This document shows positions 1 to 7,631 of a DNA stretch of 26,209 nt, one piece after another. Under the pieces are notes generated by a model, which saw nothing but the letters and a program-made list of their open reading frames with translations, was not told where the DNA came from and ran no database searches. Every line of letters begins with the position of its first letter. The first letter of the stretch is position 1. The stretch is from assembly GCA_964476155.1 (NCBI GenBank), contig CAYYYS010000036.1, positions 1 to 26,209 of the forward strand. Reading direction: 5' to 3'. The position numbers were made by a program, and so were the translations under genes. This DNA comes from JAHIYU01 sp964476155. Lineage in GTDB: Bacteria > Krumholzibacteriota > Krumholzibacteriia > LZORAL124-64-63.

Positions 1-70
1 GAAGTATTGTGGAATATATAGGGGGATTTTGGGGAGAATAATCTGACGGGTTACACCCAGCATTACGCAT
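1..70 (-). CDS. possible start of a further phage gene, cut by the window edge
   Basis: On the minus strand an ATG at 70-68 is preceded by a GAAGGG-like ribosome binding site four bases upstream and stays open to the window edge (23 codons). A second ATG at 63-61 in another frame is also open, so the frame is not certain. The position, downstream of the terminase remnant on the same strand, would suit a portal or other head gene. The peptide is too short to recognise and no function is assigned. Confidence 0.2.
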   Translation of the reverse strand, partial: MRNAGCNPSDYSPQNPPIYSTIL

Positions 71-160
71 AGCGCCCTTCGCCGCAGTCCGATCCAGGTA
101 GGGGATTATTTAGGCGACCCGTGCTTCACGCAGAACTCACTACTGGCCAGAACAGTTCAT

Positions 161-1387
161 TCAATAGTCACCCAGCAAACTGCGATCGTAATCCCCCCAC
201 AGCTTGTAACTCTCACGTACCCCTGCACTCATCCCATCACAGCCGTATGCAGGCGGATTCTGCAGGGCAATGTCTGCGGCCATGTGATCGTATACGTGGG
301 CGTGGCGGTAGTGCTCAAGCGGCCCGGTTTCCACCCAGCGGTACCGAATCTGCCCGTCGACCGAGTCCCTGATCCTGGTGGGAGCTTTCATCTGAGCGTA
401 GAAGTCGCCATTGCTCACATCCCGAGCATCAGCCGGTATCCACCAGAGGCCAGAGCGGATCTCCTCATAGGCAGAGTTCAAGGCGACGGTGCGGTCGACT
501 GTCACCCGTCCCTCGTCCTTGTCCCACTTCGCCTCACTGATCCCGTCGTTGGTGTAGATGATGATCTGAACGAGACGGTATCCAGCGCCCTTGGCCCACT
601 TCTGGACGAGATGGGGTTCTGGTTGGGGGGAGATCAGGCAGGTGCGGACGTTGAATCGCTCGATCAATCCGTCAAGATCCGCCCAGTCGGCGACCTTGCC
701 AATGAACAGGGCGCGACGCGGCTTGTCTGTCTTAGATTCTCCGTCCTCATCGTCTTCCCACTTGTTCGGCACGAGCGAGACGACCACGTAGAACCCTGCT
801 GTGCCCATCGACACACCCATCGAGCAGTAGCCTTTGTCGAGCAGCTCGAGGGGGTCGTCGTGGATGCAGGCGTCCAATAGAGAGTTAGTGACCTTCAGGC
901 GTTCACGATCGGTGCCGCTGAGTAACTGACCGAGTGCCGTGTCGAACTCGTCGATGAACGGGAAGCGGAGCATTGCACAGAGCAACGCGTCGGGTCCGTG
1001 GTCGTCTTCCTTGACGATGCGACCCGCTTCGTTGCGACGGTAGCGAAGCAGCTGGCGGATGACCGTCTTGAGATGCCCGTCATCGGCAATCTTGATCTTG
1101 CCGTGGTTGAAGTAGCGGGCAAGATTCTCGATACCACCCTCTTTGTGCTCATTGAATGCGACCGGCACGACCTCAAACCCGGCGTTGCGACAGTCAAGGT
1201 TTCCATAGGCGTTTCCGGCGTCAGCGTAGACGACGAAGTCTCCGACGCGGGAACGGAGCTCGACCAGGTACAGGACAAGGTCGCCTATGGTTTTCGAATC
1301 GAAGATGCGGCCTTCGCTGATCGAGACGTGGTCGACGGCGCGCTCGGCTAGGACTGCGACAGCAAACCGGCCCCAGTCGATGCCCAC
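161..1387 (-). pseudogene. phage terminase large subunit remnant (nuclease region only, no ATPase domain)
   Basis: Terminase large subunits package phage DNA with an N-terminal ATPase and a C-terminal RNase H-fold nuclease. This 408-residue product (GTG start) has only nuclease-type sequence. Residues 1-150 carry the acidic positions expected of the metal site: GIDWG at the start, VVYADAG near residue 55, and KEDDHGPDALL near residue 130. Residues about 185-400 look like a second copy of the same fold: GVSMG, a long FIGKV-type strand, RTVALN and a final HVYDHMA. The acids at its first two positions are replaced by Ser. No Walker A or B motif is visible and the frame upstream closes at 1460-1462, beside the mscS terminator. 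An ATPase half cannot be encoded on this side, so the gene is read as a prophage remnant. A split terminase is the alternative. The family call rests on motif recognition. Confidence 0.6.
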
Positions 1388-1464
1388 GGCCCGACGAACG
1401 GCCCCTTCGGGACGCGCAAGATCCGATAAGGGGAAAACAGTGGCCTGTACCTTTTCCAGTTAAC

Positions 1465-1494
1465 AAAAAAGCGGGGCCTCCCCTGAAGCCCCGC
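1465..1494 (-). terminator. Rho-independent terminator of the mscS operon
   Basis: A perfect 7-bp GC stem (gcggggc at 1471-1477 with gccccgc at 1488-1494) encloses a 10-base loop. On the minus strand it is followed by six T residues (1470-1465). It lies 23 bases past the mscS stop, so it ends that transcript. The terminase remnant begins almost directly behind it. Confidence 0.88.
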
Positions 1495-1517
1495 CATACC
1501 CGATCGTTATCCCGTAA

Positions 1518-2330
1518 CTACTCCGGCTTATGCACAACCAACTGCGGGAACGGAATCTCAATCCCCTCCGCATCAAACGCCTTCTTAACAGCCTCGTTGA
1601 AATCAAACTTAACACCCCAATAATCCCCGGTCGCACACCAGGGCCGCACCACGAAGTTCACGCTGCAGTCCGCCAACTCGCTGACCGCGATCTGCGGCGC
1701 GGGATCCTTCAGGACGCGCGAGTCGGCGTTCAGCAGGTCCTGCATGATCTTCATGGCCTTGGGGATGTCCGAGTCGTAGCCGATGCCCACGACCATGTCC
1801 ACGCGACGAGTGTCCTCGGCGGTGATGTTCTTGATGGTGTCGCCGAAGAGCGTGCTGTTGGGCACGATGATCTTGATGTTGTCGGGCGAGTAGAGCACGG
1901 TGGTGAACAGGCGCATTTCGGTCACCTTGCCGATCACGCCGGCCGCGGCGATCACGTCGCCGATCTTGTAGGGTCGGAACACCAACAGCATGATGCCCGC
2001 GGCGAAGTTGCTCAGCGAGCCCTGCAGGGCGAAGCCGATGGCGAAGCCCGCGGCACCCAGGACGGCCACCAGCGAGGCCGTCTCCACGCCGAACTTGTCC
2101 AGCGCCGATATCGCCGCGAAGATAATGATGCCGTAGTAGACCAGGCTGCCCAGGAAGGAGACGATGGCCTGATCCATGTCCGTCTTCTTCAGCATTTTAC
2201 GCACGAGCTTACGCGCCCAGCCGGCCACGATGCGACCGATGATCAGTACGAGTATGGCGCCGATGACGCTGATGCCGTAGGTGGTGGCGAAATCCACCAG
2301 GGTCTCCATGATTTTTTCCATGGTCGTCAT
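1518..2330 (-). CDS. mscS: MscS-family small-conductance mechanosensitive channel
   Basis: A 270-residue inner-membrane channel that opens under membrane tension and releases solutes during hypo-osmotic shock. The N-terminus has hydrophobic helices at about residues 18-37 and 65-85. The pore-lining TM3 follows at about 90-120, with the Gly/Ala-rich LGAAGFAIGFALQGSLSNF stretch typical of MscS. The cytoplasmic beta domain follows, with FRPYKIGD and VPNSTLFGDTI, and then the C-terminal alpha/beta part ending in EIPFPQ. Length is close to E. coli MscS (286). The ATG at 2330 has an AGGAGG site that overlaps the stop codon of the upstream outer-membrane gene, so the two are translationally linked. 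A terminator lies just downstream. The family call is firm. Confidence 0.95.
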   Translation of the reverse strand: MTTMEKIMETLVDFATTYGISVIGAILVLIIGRIVAGWARKLVRKMLKKTDMDQAIVSFLGSLVYYGIIIFAAISALDKFGVETASLVAVLGAAGFAIGFALQGSLSNFAAGIMLLVFRPYKIGDVIAAAGVIGKVTEMRLFTTVLYSPDNIKIIVPNSTLFGDTIKNITAEDTRRVDMVVGIGYDSDIPKAMKIMQDLLNADSRVLKDPAPQIAVSELADCSVNFVVRPWCATGDYWGVKFDFNEAVKKAFDAEGIEIPFPQLVVHKPE

Positions 2331-2342
2331 GTCTTCATCCTC

Positions 2343-3182
2343 CTAGAACAACTTGTAGGTGACGCCGAAGCCGAAGAGCTCGCGGTAACGCGCCTTCTTG
2401 ACGATTTCCTCGTCATAGAGCAGCTCGAAGAACAGCGTGGTCTGGATGTATTTGCTGACGCTTGCGGACAGGGTGGTTTCCCAGGCCACGTCGGTGCCCT
2501 TCCAGTCGTCCTCGCCGGGCAGTCCGGCCAGGTCGTCCTTGGCGCTGCTGCTGACCGCCTGGAAGACGCGCAGCTTGGAGACGGCCTTGAGGTTCTCGTT
2601 GAACGTGTGGGACAGGTCGGTGACCCATTCGAGGCCGATGTCGTTGACGGTATCCACGCCGTGGGCGGTGCGCTGGCGGGCGGCGAAGCCGACGCGGGAC
2701 AACAGCTCGGTCTCCTCGGTCTTGATCAGCTCGCGCCCGACACCCGCGGACTCGGTCAGCAGGGCCGGCGAAAGGATGTTGTTGTCGCCGTCGTGGAACT
2801 GGCTTTCCAGCACGAGGGCCGCATACGGCGTGATGGGATGCTCGACGCCGAAGCGCATGAGCGACTCGGCGAAGATTCGATCGGTGGACTTCAGGGGCTT
2901 GGCCCAGCCCTTGCCGCCGTCCGTCTCACGCTCCTGGTGGGTCTGACCGTACTTGAGCTTGAGCGTGTTCTTCCAGTTGGTCGATGTGGACATGTTCTTT
3001 TCGGCGACCATGTCGGCGTTGAAGGTCCAGGTCATGGCGCCCAGTTCGTCACCGGCCCACTCGTCGCTGTAGTTGCTCTGGCTGAACAGCAGGCCCAGGT
3101 CGGCGGACTTTTCCCAGTCCTCGGCGTTGGCGAAGGCGGCCGTGGTCAACACGACCAGGCAGACGATGGCGATCTTTCGCAT
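2343..3182 (-). CDS. DUF3078-like outer-membrane beta-barrel protein
   Basis: A 279-residue exported protein. Residues 1-20 form a signal peptide (basic MRK, hydrophobic core, AFANA cleavage site). The mature part starts with the pattern seen in DUF3078 proteins: LLFSQSNYSDEWAG, then an alternating region with STNWKNTLKLKYGQT. It ends in VTYKLF, with the terminal aromatic residue usual for outer-membrane barrels recognised by BAM. The ATG at 3182 has AGGAG six to seven bases upstream. It is the first gene of a two-gene unit with mscS. Substrate and role are unknown. A DUF481-type barrel is the alternative family. Membership is inferred from the N-terminal pattern and would need a profile search. 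Confidence 0.7.
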   Translation of the reverse strand: MRKIAIVCLVVLTTAAFANAEDWEKSADLGLLFSQSNYSDEWAGDELGAMTWTFNADMVAEKNMSTSTNWKNTLKLKYGQTHQERETDGGKGWAKPLKSTDRIFAESLMRFGVEHPITPYAALVLESQFHDGDNNILSPALLTESAGVGRELIKTEETELLSRVGFAARQRTAHGVDTVNDIGLEWVTDLSHTFNENLKAVSKLRVFQAVSSSAKDDLAGLPGEDDWKGTDVAWETTLSASVSKYIQTTLFFELLYDEEIVKKARYRELFGFGVTYKLF

Positions 3183-3360
3183 GATTCACTCTCCTGAAAA
3201 GCTATGGTCTTCAACCACGATTAATCTCGTTGGATTTCGACGCAGATGGTAAAACGCTGCGTGACGGTGCGCAACCGCTCGATTTGGATCGAGCCGTGCG
3301 GGCATATGCATAGACAGACGTGGGGTGGGAAAGTCACATGGATCTGTTGGAGGGAGGGAC

Positions 3361-4630
3361 TTACCAGTCCACCACCCCCCGCCGCAACGGCAAAGTCATA
3401 CACCGACACCCGCCTCCGCCACGCGCCAACTCCGCCCCCTCGATGGTCACCACACAGCGCCCCTGGGCCGCCAAATCGACCTTACCGTCGATCACGTCCC
3501 GCGCCTCCACCACGGCGAACCCGTGCTGGCTGAGCTCCTCGATAGTATGAACATTACGCCCATAAGCGATGACCTGGCCCGGCGCGATCGCGAACGAGTT
3601 GGTCCCCGAATGCCACTGCTCCCGCTCCTGCAGCCAAGTATCGGCGTGGCCGCCACAGGCCACAGGCCACCGGCTCCAGGTCCAGACCCAGCTTGCCCAG
3701 GGCCTGGATCAGGTTCACCTCTTCGGTGATCGACTCCACACGGCCGCCGGCCACGCGCATGTGCACCGTTTGCTGGCGGCCGGGGCCGAGCACGACCGGC
3801 TCGTAGACCAGACAGGCGTCGCGGTCCAGGAAGGTGAAGACCATGTCCAGGTGGATGAACGATTCGGGTGAGCGGGGCAACTCCTGAACGATCACGTCGA
3901 AGGATTCTTGGCCGGTCTTGAAGCGGTCGACCACGAAATCGACCGCCTGGGGCGAGGTGCGCGCGCCGATGCCGATCAGCAGCAGGTCGTCGCGGGCGAC
4001 CATCACGTCGCCACCCTCGAGGGTGAGGTCGTCGCCGACGTTTTCGGTGCGGGCCGGGTTGATCGTAGTCGCCCGGAATCCCGGATGATGATTCAGGACG
4101 GATTCGACCAGCAGCGCCTCGCGATCGCGAACCGCGTTGGCCATCCGTCCGATCAGGACATGCTCGCCCAGCGCCGCCGCCGTATCGCGCATGAAGAACA
4201 GGTTGTGCAGGGGACGCAGGGCGTAGCGTTCGTCGCTCAGGAAACGGGTCAACGTATCCTGCGGCAGCAGGACGCCTTCGATGAGTTGGCGAGCCAGATC
4301 GCCGGGCGGCAGAGCCATGAGTTCGGGCGCCAGCCAGGGCACACGCTCGTTCTCGCAGATGCCCTCGATCAGGGATTCACGAACCGACGAGCGGTCCAGC
4401 ACTTCGGTGAGCAGATCAGCCATCTGGAAGACCGGCGCTACCATCCGGAGCACGCCCTCGAGCTGGTCGTGTCCACGGGACGCGGCGTCGCGACTGAGGA
4501 TGTCGCTGTACAGGGCGCGCTCGGCGTTGCCGGGTGTCATGTTCTCGATCTCGGGGCCGGGCGTGTGGATCAACACGCCTTCGAGGCGACCGATCTCGGA
4601 ACGCAAGTCGACGGATAGCTGTGCGGTCAT
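3361..4630 (-). pseudogene. arcA: arginine deiminase, frameshifted by a 7-bp tandem duplication
   Basis: Arginine deiminase converts L-arginine to citrulline and ammonia. The first frame (4630 to 3554) holds residues 1-324 of the enzyme: RDTAAALG region, LEGGD near 204-208, and HLDMVF with the catalytic His at 260. It then runs into unrelated sequence. The second frame (3663 to 3361) continues exactly where the first fails, with ACGGHADTWLQEREQW and ends with GGGGCRCMTLPL holding the catalytic Cys. The break coincides with two back-to-back copies of cacaggc (plus strand, 3654-3667). Removing one copy restores a 420-residue protein with Cys at 408, close to the usual 406. The ATG at 4630 overlaps the stop of the upstream fusion gene by four bases. 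As written the product lacks its nucleophile. Either the gene is inactive, or phase-variable, or the sequence has an error. Confidence 0.9.
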
Positions 4631-6339
4631 GACGTCTCCACTCGGTTCAATATCTCTTCCAGTCTGACGAGCGGCCTCTCCCCCGACACGGCCTGCCAGT
4701 CTCTTGACAACGCGCGCAGATGACGCAGCGCCAGGGGGATGTGGTCGCGGAACGCCGTCTTGCCTTTGACGCCGGACAGGTACCCGAAAGCGCCCAGGGC
4801 CTGCATCACACGCTGCAGGCCGGCGGCGATCGCATCCCGCGTGATATCCGCGGGGGGCGGCGTACCGGCCTCGGTGAGTGCCGACACGTAATACCCCAGC
4901 AGGTCGTCGCGCAAATCATCTCCCAAATCCACGTAGGCATCGCGCAGCAGGGACATGAAGTCGTAGGCATAGGGACCCCGACGCGCGCCCTGGAAGTCGA
5001 CCAACCGTGCGCGGCCGGCCTTGATCACGATGTTCTGGGACTGGAAGTCGCGGTGCATCAGAACATAGGGCTGGGACAAGACCGCGTCGCCGATCAGGGA
5101 CAGGTCGGCGTCCAGGCCGGCCAGGTCGGCGGTGGTGAGACCGGCCTCGCCCATGAGAAAGCGTTCGCGGAAGTAGTCGTGTTCCCAACGGACGACGGCG
5201 GCGTCGAAGGCCCGGTTTTCAGCCGCCGGGCAAAGGGCAAGGGCGGCGGTGCCGGTGGCCTGCAAGGCGACGAGCGTGTCCAGGGCCCGTCGGTACAGGT
5301 CCGGGCGATGATCTGGGTCGGCGTGGGCGAGGCGGTGAAGCGTGTCGTCGCCGAGGTCTTCCATGAGTACGGCGGCATCGCTCCGGTCGACGGCCGTGAT
5401 CTCCGGTCCGCCCAGATCCTCGTCGTGCAGGTAGCGGCCGATCTCCACGTAGCGGTCAAAGTCGGGATCGTCGGGACGGCTCTTCATGAGCACCGCGTCG
5501 CCCAGGCGCCAGAAGCCGCGGTCGGAGCCTTGCAGGGCCAGACGTTCGGGCGTTGCGTCGTCGAGACCGGCTTCGCGCACCAGCGGCAGGGCGGCGACGG
5601 TCGCGGCCAGGCTCTCGTGGTCGGCGGTGTCGTTCTCCCGCAACAGCGCGTCGAGATAGCGGCCCGGAGTGCCCAGGTCGTTCCAAGACAGTTTGTCGGG
5701 TACGTGTCCGCGTACGCCATCCGGATCCTCTTGGATCACGCGAGCCAGGGCATCGACCAGATGACTCGGGCCCGCGGGCAGCCGATCCAGAAAGCATCGC
5801 GAAAAGACGGCCACGCCCGTGTAGGTCAGCAGGCAGTCGTCAGGCTCCGCCGCGGTTTCCAGCCGCGAAGCGATGTCGCGGATGCGGCCGTCGGCGCCGA
5901 GCCGCACAGAGTTCACGTCCGGCCAGTCGGTCAGCAACAGGGTGGCCGTCGCGCCGTTCTCGACGTGGGTGTCGAACAGGGATCCCAGATCCGCGTCGCA
6001 ATCCACGTCGCCGTTGTAGAGCAGGAAATGCTCGCCGGCGCCCAGGAAATCACGCGCACCCCATAACGCCCCGCCGGTCCCCAGGATCTCGGGCTCGGGA
6101 AAGACCGTGACTTCGGCGAAATCCGTCAAAGCGTGGGCGGCGGTGGTGACCTGTTCGGCCAGGTGGTGGGCGTTGACCGCCAGATGCGTGACTCCGGCCC
6201 CGCGCAGTTGCCCGGCGATGCGCGCCAGCAATGTCTCGCCGCCCAGGATCAGCAACGGCTTGGGGGTGTGATCGGTCAGGGGACGGAGTCGCGTGCCGAG
6301 TCCGGCGGCCAACAACAGGGCGCGTCTCTCACGCGCCAT
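4627..6339 (-). CDS. MurU-AmgK fusion: MurNAc-1-phosphate uridylyltransferase plus anomeric MurNAc/GlcNAc kinase
   Basis: A 570-residue fusion that would carry two consecutive steps of peptidoglycan sugar recycling. The kinase phosphorylates MurNAc at C1 and the nucleotidyltransferase makes UDP-MurNAc, bypassing de novo synthesis. Residues 1 to about 235 are a sugar nucleotidyltransferase: LAAGLGTRLRPLT with PKPLL, GTGGAL, and YNGDVD for metal binding. Residues about 245-560 are an APH/AmgK-type kinase with LMHRDFQSQNIVI (catalytic loop) and LVDFQGARRGP (metal-binding Asp). In Pseudomonas these are separate adjacent genes; here they are one chain. It follows a NamZ-type muramidase with an 11-base overlap and overlaps arcA by four bases, so the three genes form one coupled operon. 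A fusion acting on other sugar-1-phosphates is possible, but the neighbour supports MurNAc. Confidence 0.85.
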   Translation of the reverse strand: MARERRALLLAAGLGTRLRPLTDHTPKPLLILGGETLLARIAGQLRGAGVTHLAVNAHHLAEQVTTAAHALTDFAEVTVFPEPEILGTGGALWGARDFLGAGEHFLLYNGDVDCDADLGSLFDTHVENGATATLLLTDWPDVNSVRLGADGRIRDIASRLETAAEPDDCLLTYTGVAVFSRCFLDRLPAGPSHLVDALARVIQEDPDGVRGHVPDKLSWNDLGTPGRYLDALLRENDTADHESLAATVAALPLVREAGLDDATPERLALQGSDRGFWRLGDAVLMKSRPDDPDFDRYVEIGRYLHDEDLGGPEITAVDRSDAAVLMEDLGDDTLHRLAHADPDHRPDLYRRALDTLVALQATGTAALALCPAAENRAFDAAVVRWEHDYFRERFLMGEAGLTTADLAGLDADLSLIGDAVLSQPYVLMHRDFQSQNIVIKAGRARLVDFQGARRGPYAYDFMSLLRDAYVDLGDDLRDDLLGYYVSALTEAGTPPPADITRDAIAAGLQRVMQALGAFGYLSGVKGKTAFRDHIPLALRHLRALSRDWQAVSGERPLVRLEEILNRVETS

Positions 6340-7507
6340 AGCGCCAGCACTCCCGCACGCAGGTCTCGAACTGGAGCAGGTCGGCGTCCCAATGGCGTGT
6401 AATGGCCTGATGGTCGGCGCCCGCGTCGACGGCCTCGCGCAGACCGGGTCCGCCGGCCAGGATGTCGATGGGCATGCGGTCGAGTTCGTATTCGTAGGGC
6501 GGCTGCTTCCAGCGGAAATCGTCGGGCCACAGGCGGCGGATCGTCGTCAGCAGGGCCACCGCGGTCTGGACCGGACGGAAGACGTCGCGGTCGGTCACGT
6601 GGATCTGCACGCCGCCGCACAACACGCCGGCGTGCTTCTGGAAGGTGGGCTCGAAATGCAGGGGCCGGAAGACGCAACCGGTCAGCCGGTGGGAGTCCAT
6701 GGCGGCGGCCAGACGATCGGGGTCCACATAGGGCGCGCCGCAAATCTCGAAGGGCCGCGTCGTGCCGCGTCCCTCGGACAGTTCGGTCCCTTCCAACAGG
6801 CACATGCCGGGATAAACGAGCGCCGTTTCGAGCGACGGCATGTTGGGCGACGGCATCACCCAGGGCAGCCCCGTCTGATCGAACCACAGGCCCGGTCGCC
6901 AGCCGTCCATGCGCACCACTTCGAGTTCCAGCAGCAGGTCGAAGAGATCGCGGAAGCACAGGGCCATCTCGCCGATGGTCAGGCCGTGTCGCATGGGGAT
7001 GGGCGCCATCCCCACGAACGAGCGCCAGCCCATATCGAGGATATTACCTTCGCGATCGCCGCCCAGGGGATTGGGCCGGTCCAGCACCACGACGCGCTTG
7101 CCCGCCTCGGCACAGGCCTCCAGACAATAGAGCAGCGTCCAGGCGAACGTGTAGTAACGCGCGCCCACGTCCTGCAGGTCGACGACCAGGGTGTCGATGT
7201 CGCGCAGCATGTCGGGCGTGGGCTTGCGATGTTTGCCGTACAGGGAGTGGACGGGCAGCCCGGTGACGGGATCCCGGAAGCCCTCCCATTCGATCATGTT
7301 GTCCTGGGTCTCGCCGCGCAGGCCGTGCTGGGGGCCGAGCAGACAGCGCAGATCGACGCCGGCGTCGACGAGCAGCGAAGCAGCGTGACGCAGGTCGCGG
7401 TTCACGGACGCGGGGTGGCAAAGCAGGCCTACCGAATGGTCGCGCAGAGTGCGGCAACCGTCTGCCAGCAGGACCTCGAGACCGGTCTGTACAGGGCTAT
7501 GGAACAT
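6329..7507 (-). CDS. namZ: NamZ/DUF1343-family exo-beta-N-acetylmuramidase, no signal peptide
   Basis: DUF1343 proteins include NamZ, which removes terminal MurNAc from muropeptide sugar chains. The 392-residue product shows the family pattern: GLEVLL near the start, LLGPQHGLRG, SLYG, DLQDVGARYYTF, VVLDRPNPLGG and RHGLTIGEMA. The start was placed at 7507 because GAAGGTG lies five bases upstream and homology begins immediately. A longer frame to 7681 adds a non-conserved tail. No signal peptide is present at this start, so the enzyme should be cytoplasmic and act on imported muropeptides or disaccharides. It heads the operon with the MurU-AmgK fusion, which would use the MurNAc released. The usual PEHG motif reads PQHG here, which may mark a distinct subfamily with altered chemistry. 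Confidence 0.82.
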   Translation of the reverse strand: MFHSPVQTGLEVLLADGCRTLRDHSVGLLCHPASVNRDLRHAASLLVDAGVDLRCLLGPQHGLRGETQDNMIEWEGFRDPVTGLPVHSLYGKHRKPTPDMLRDIDTLVVDLQDVGARYYTFAWTLLYCLEACAEAGKRVVVLDRPNPLGGDREGNILDMGWRSFVGMAPIPMRHGLTIGEMALCFRDLFDLLLELEVVRMDGWRPGLWFDQTGLPWVMPSPNMPSLETALVYPGMCLLEGTELSEGRGTTRPFEICGAPYVDPDRLAAAMDSHRLTGCVFRPLHFEPTFQKHAGVLCGGVQIHVTDRDVFRPVQTAVALLTTIRRLWPDDFRWKQPPYEYELDRMPIDILAGGPGLREAVDAGADHQAITRHWDADLLQFETCVRECWRYGA

Positions 7508-7535
7508 GAAAACACCTTCGTGAGAGACAGTCGCG

Positions 7536-7564
7536 ATAGTATGGTCGCGGCGTGCAACTGTCGA
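7536..7564 (-). promoter_or_regulatory. candidate sigma-70-type promoter of the namZ operon
   Basis: On the minus strand TCGACA (7564-7559) and TACTAT (7541-7536) are separated by exactly 17 bases. They match the -35 consensus at five and the -10 consensus at four of six positions. Transcription would start about 20 bases before the namZ ATG. The 124-base region 7508-7631 also has to hold the promoter of the divergent oligopeptidase gene, for which no good match was seen. Confidence 0.4.
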
Positions 7565-7631
7565 GTGTGACTTGTCGTAATGCATCTGCTGCCCGGCCCA
7601 TCTCTTGTTGCTCCAGTCGAAAGGTGTCCCC

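Noticed and set aside
1530..3197. Plus-strand open frame of 555 codons opposite mscS and the DUF3078-like gene
   Set aside because: Mirror of two real genes with signal peptide, ribosome sites and family motifs; the product is rich in His, Gln and Asp and shows no domain.
3278..3293. Small hairpin ctcgat-ttgg-atcgag downstream of arcA
   Set aside because: Short stem with no T-tract; does not look like a terminator, and nothing else was recognised in 3183-3360.
4720..6066. Plus-strand open frame opposite the MurU-AmgK fusion
   Set aside because: Antisense to a gene with clear nucleotidyltransferase and kinase motifs.
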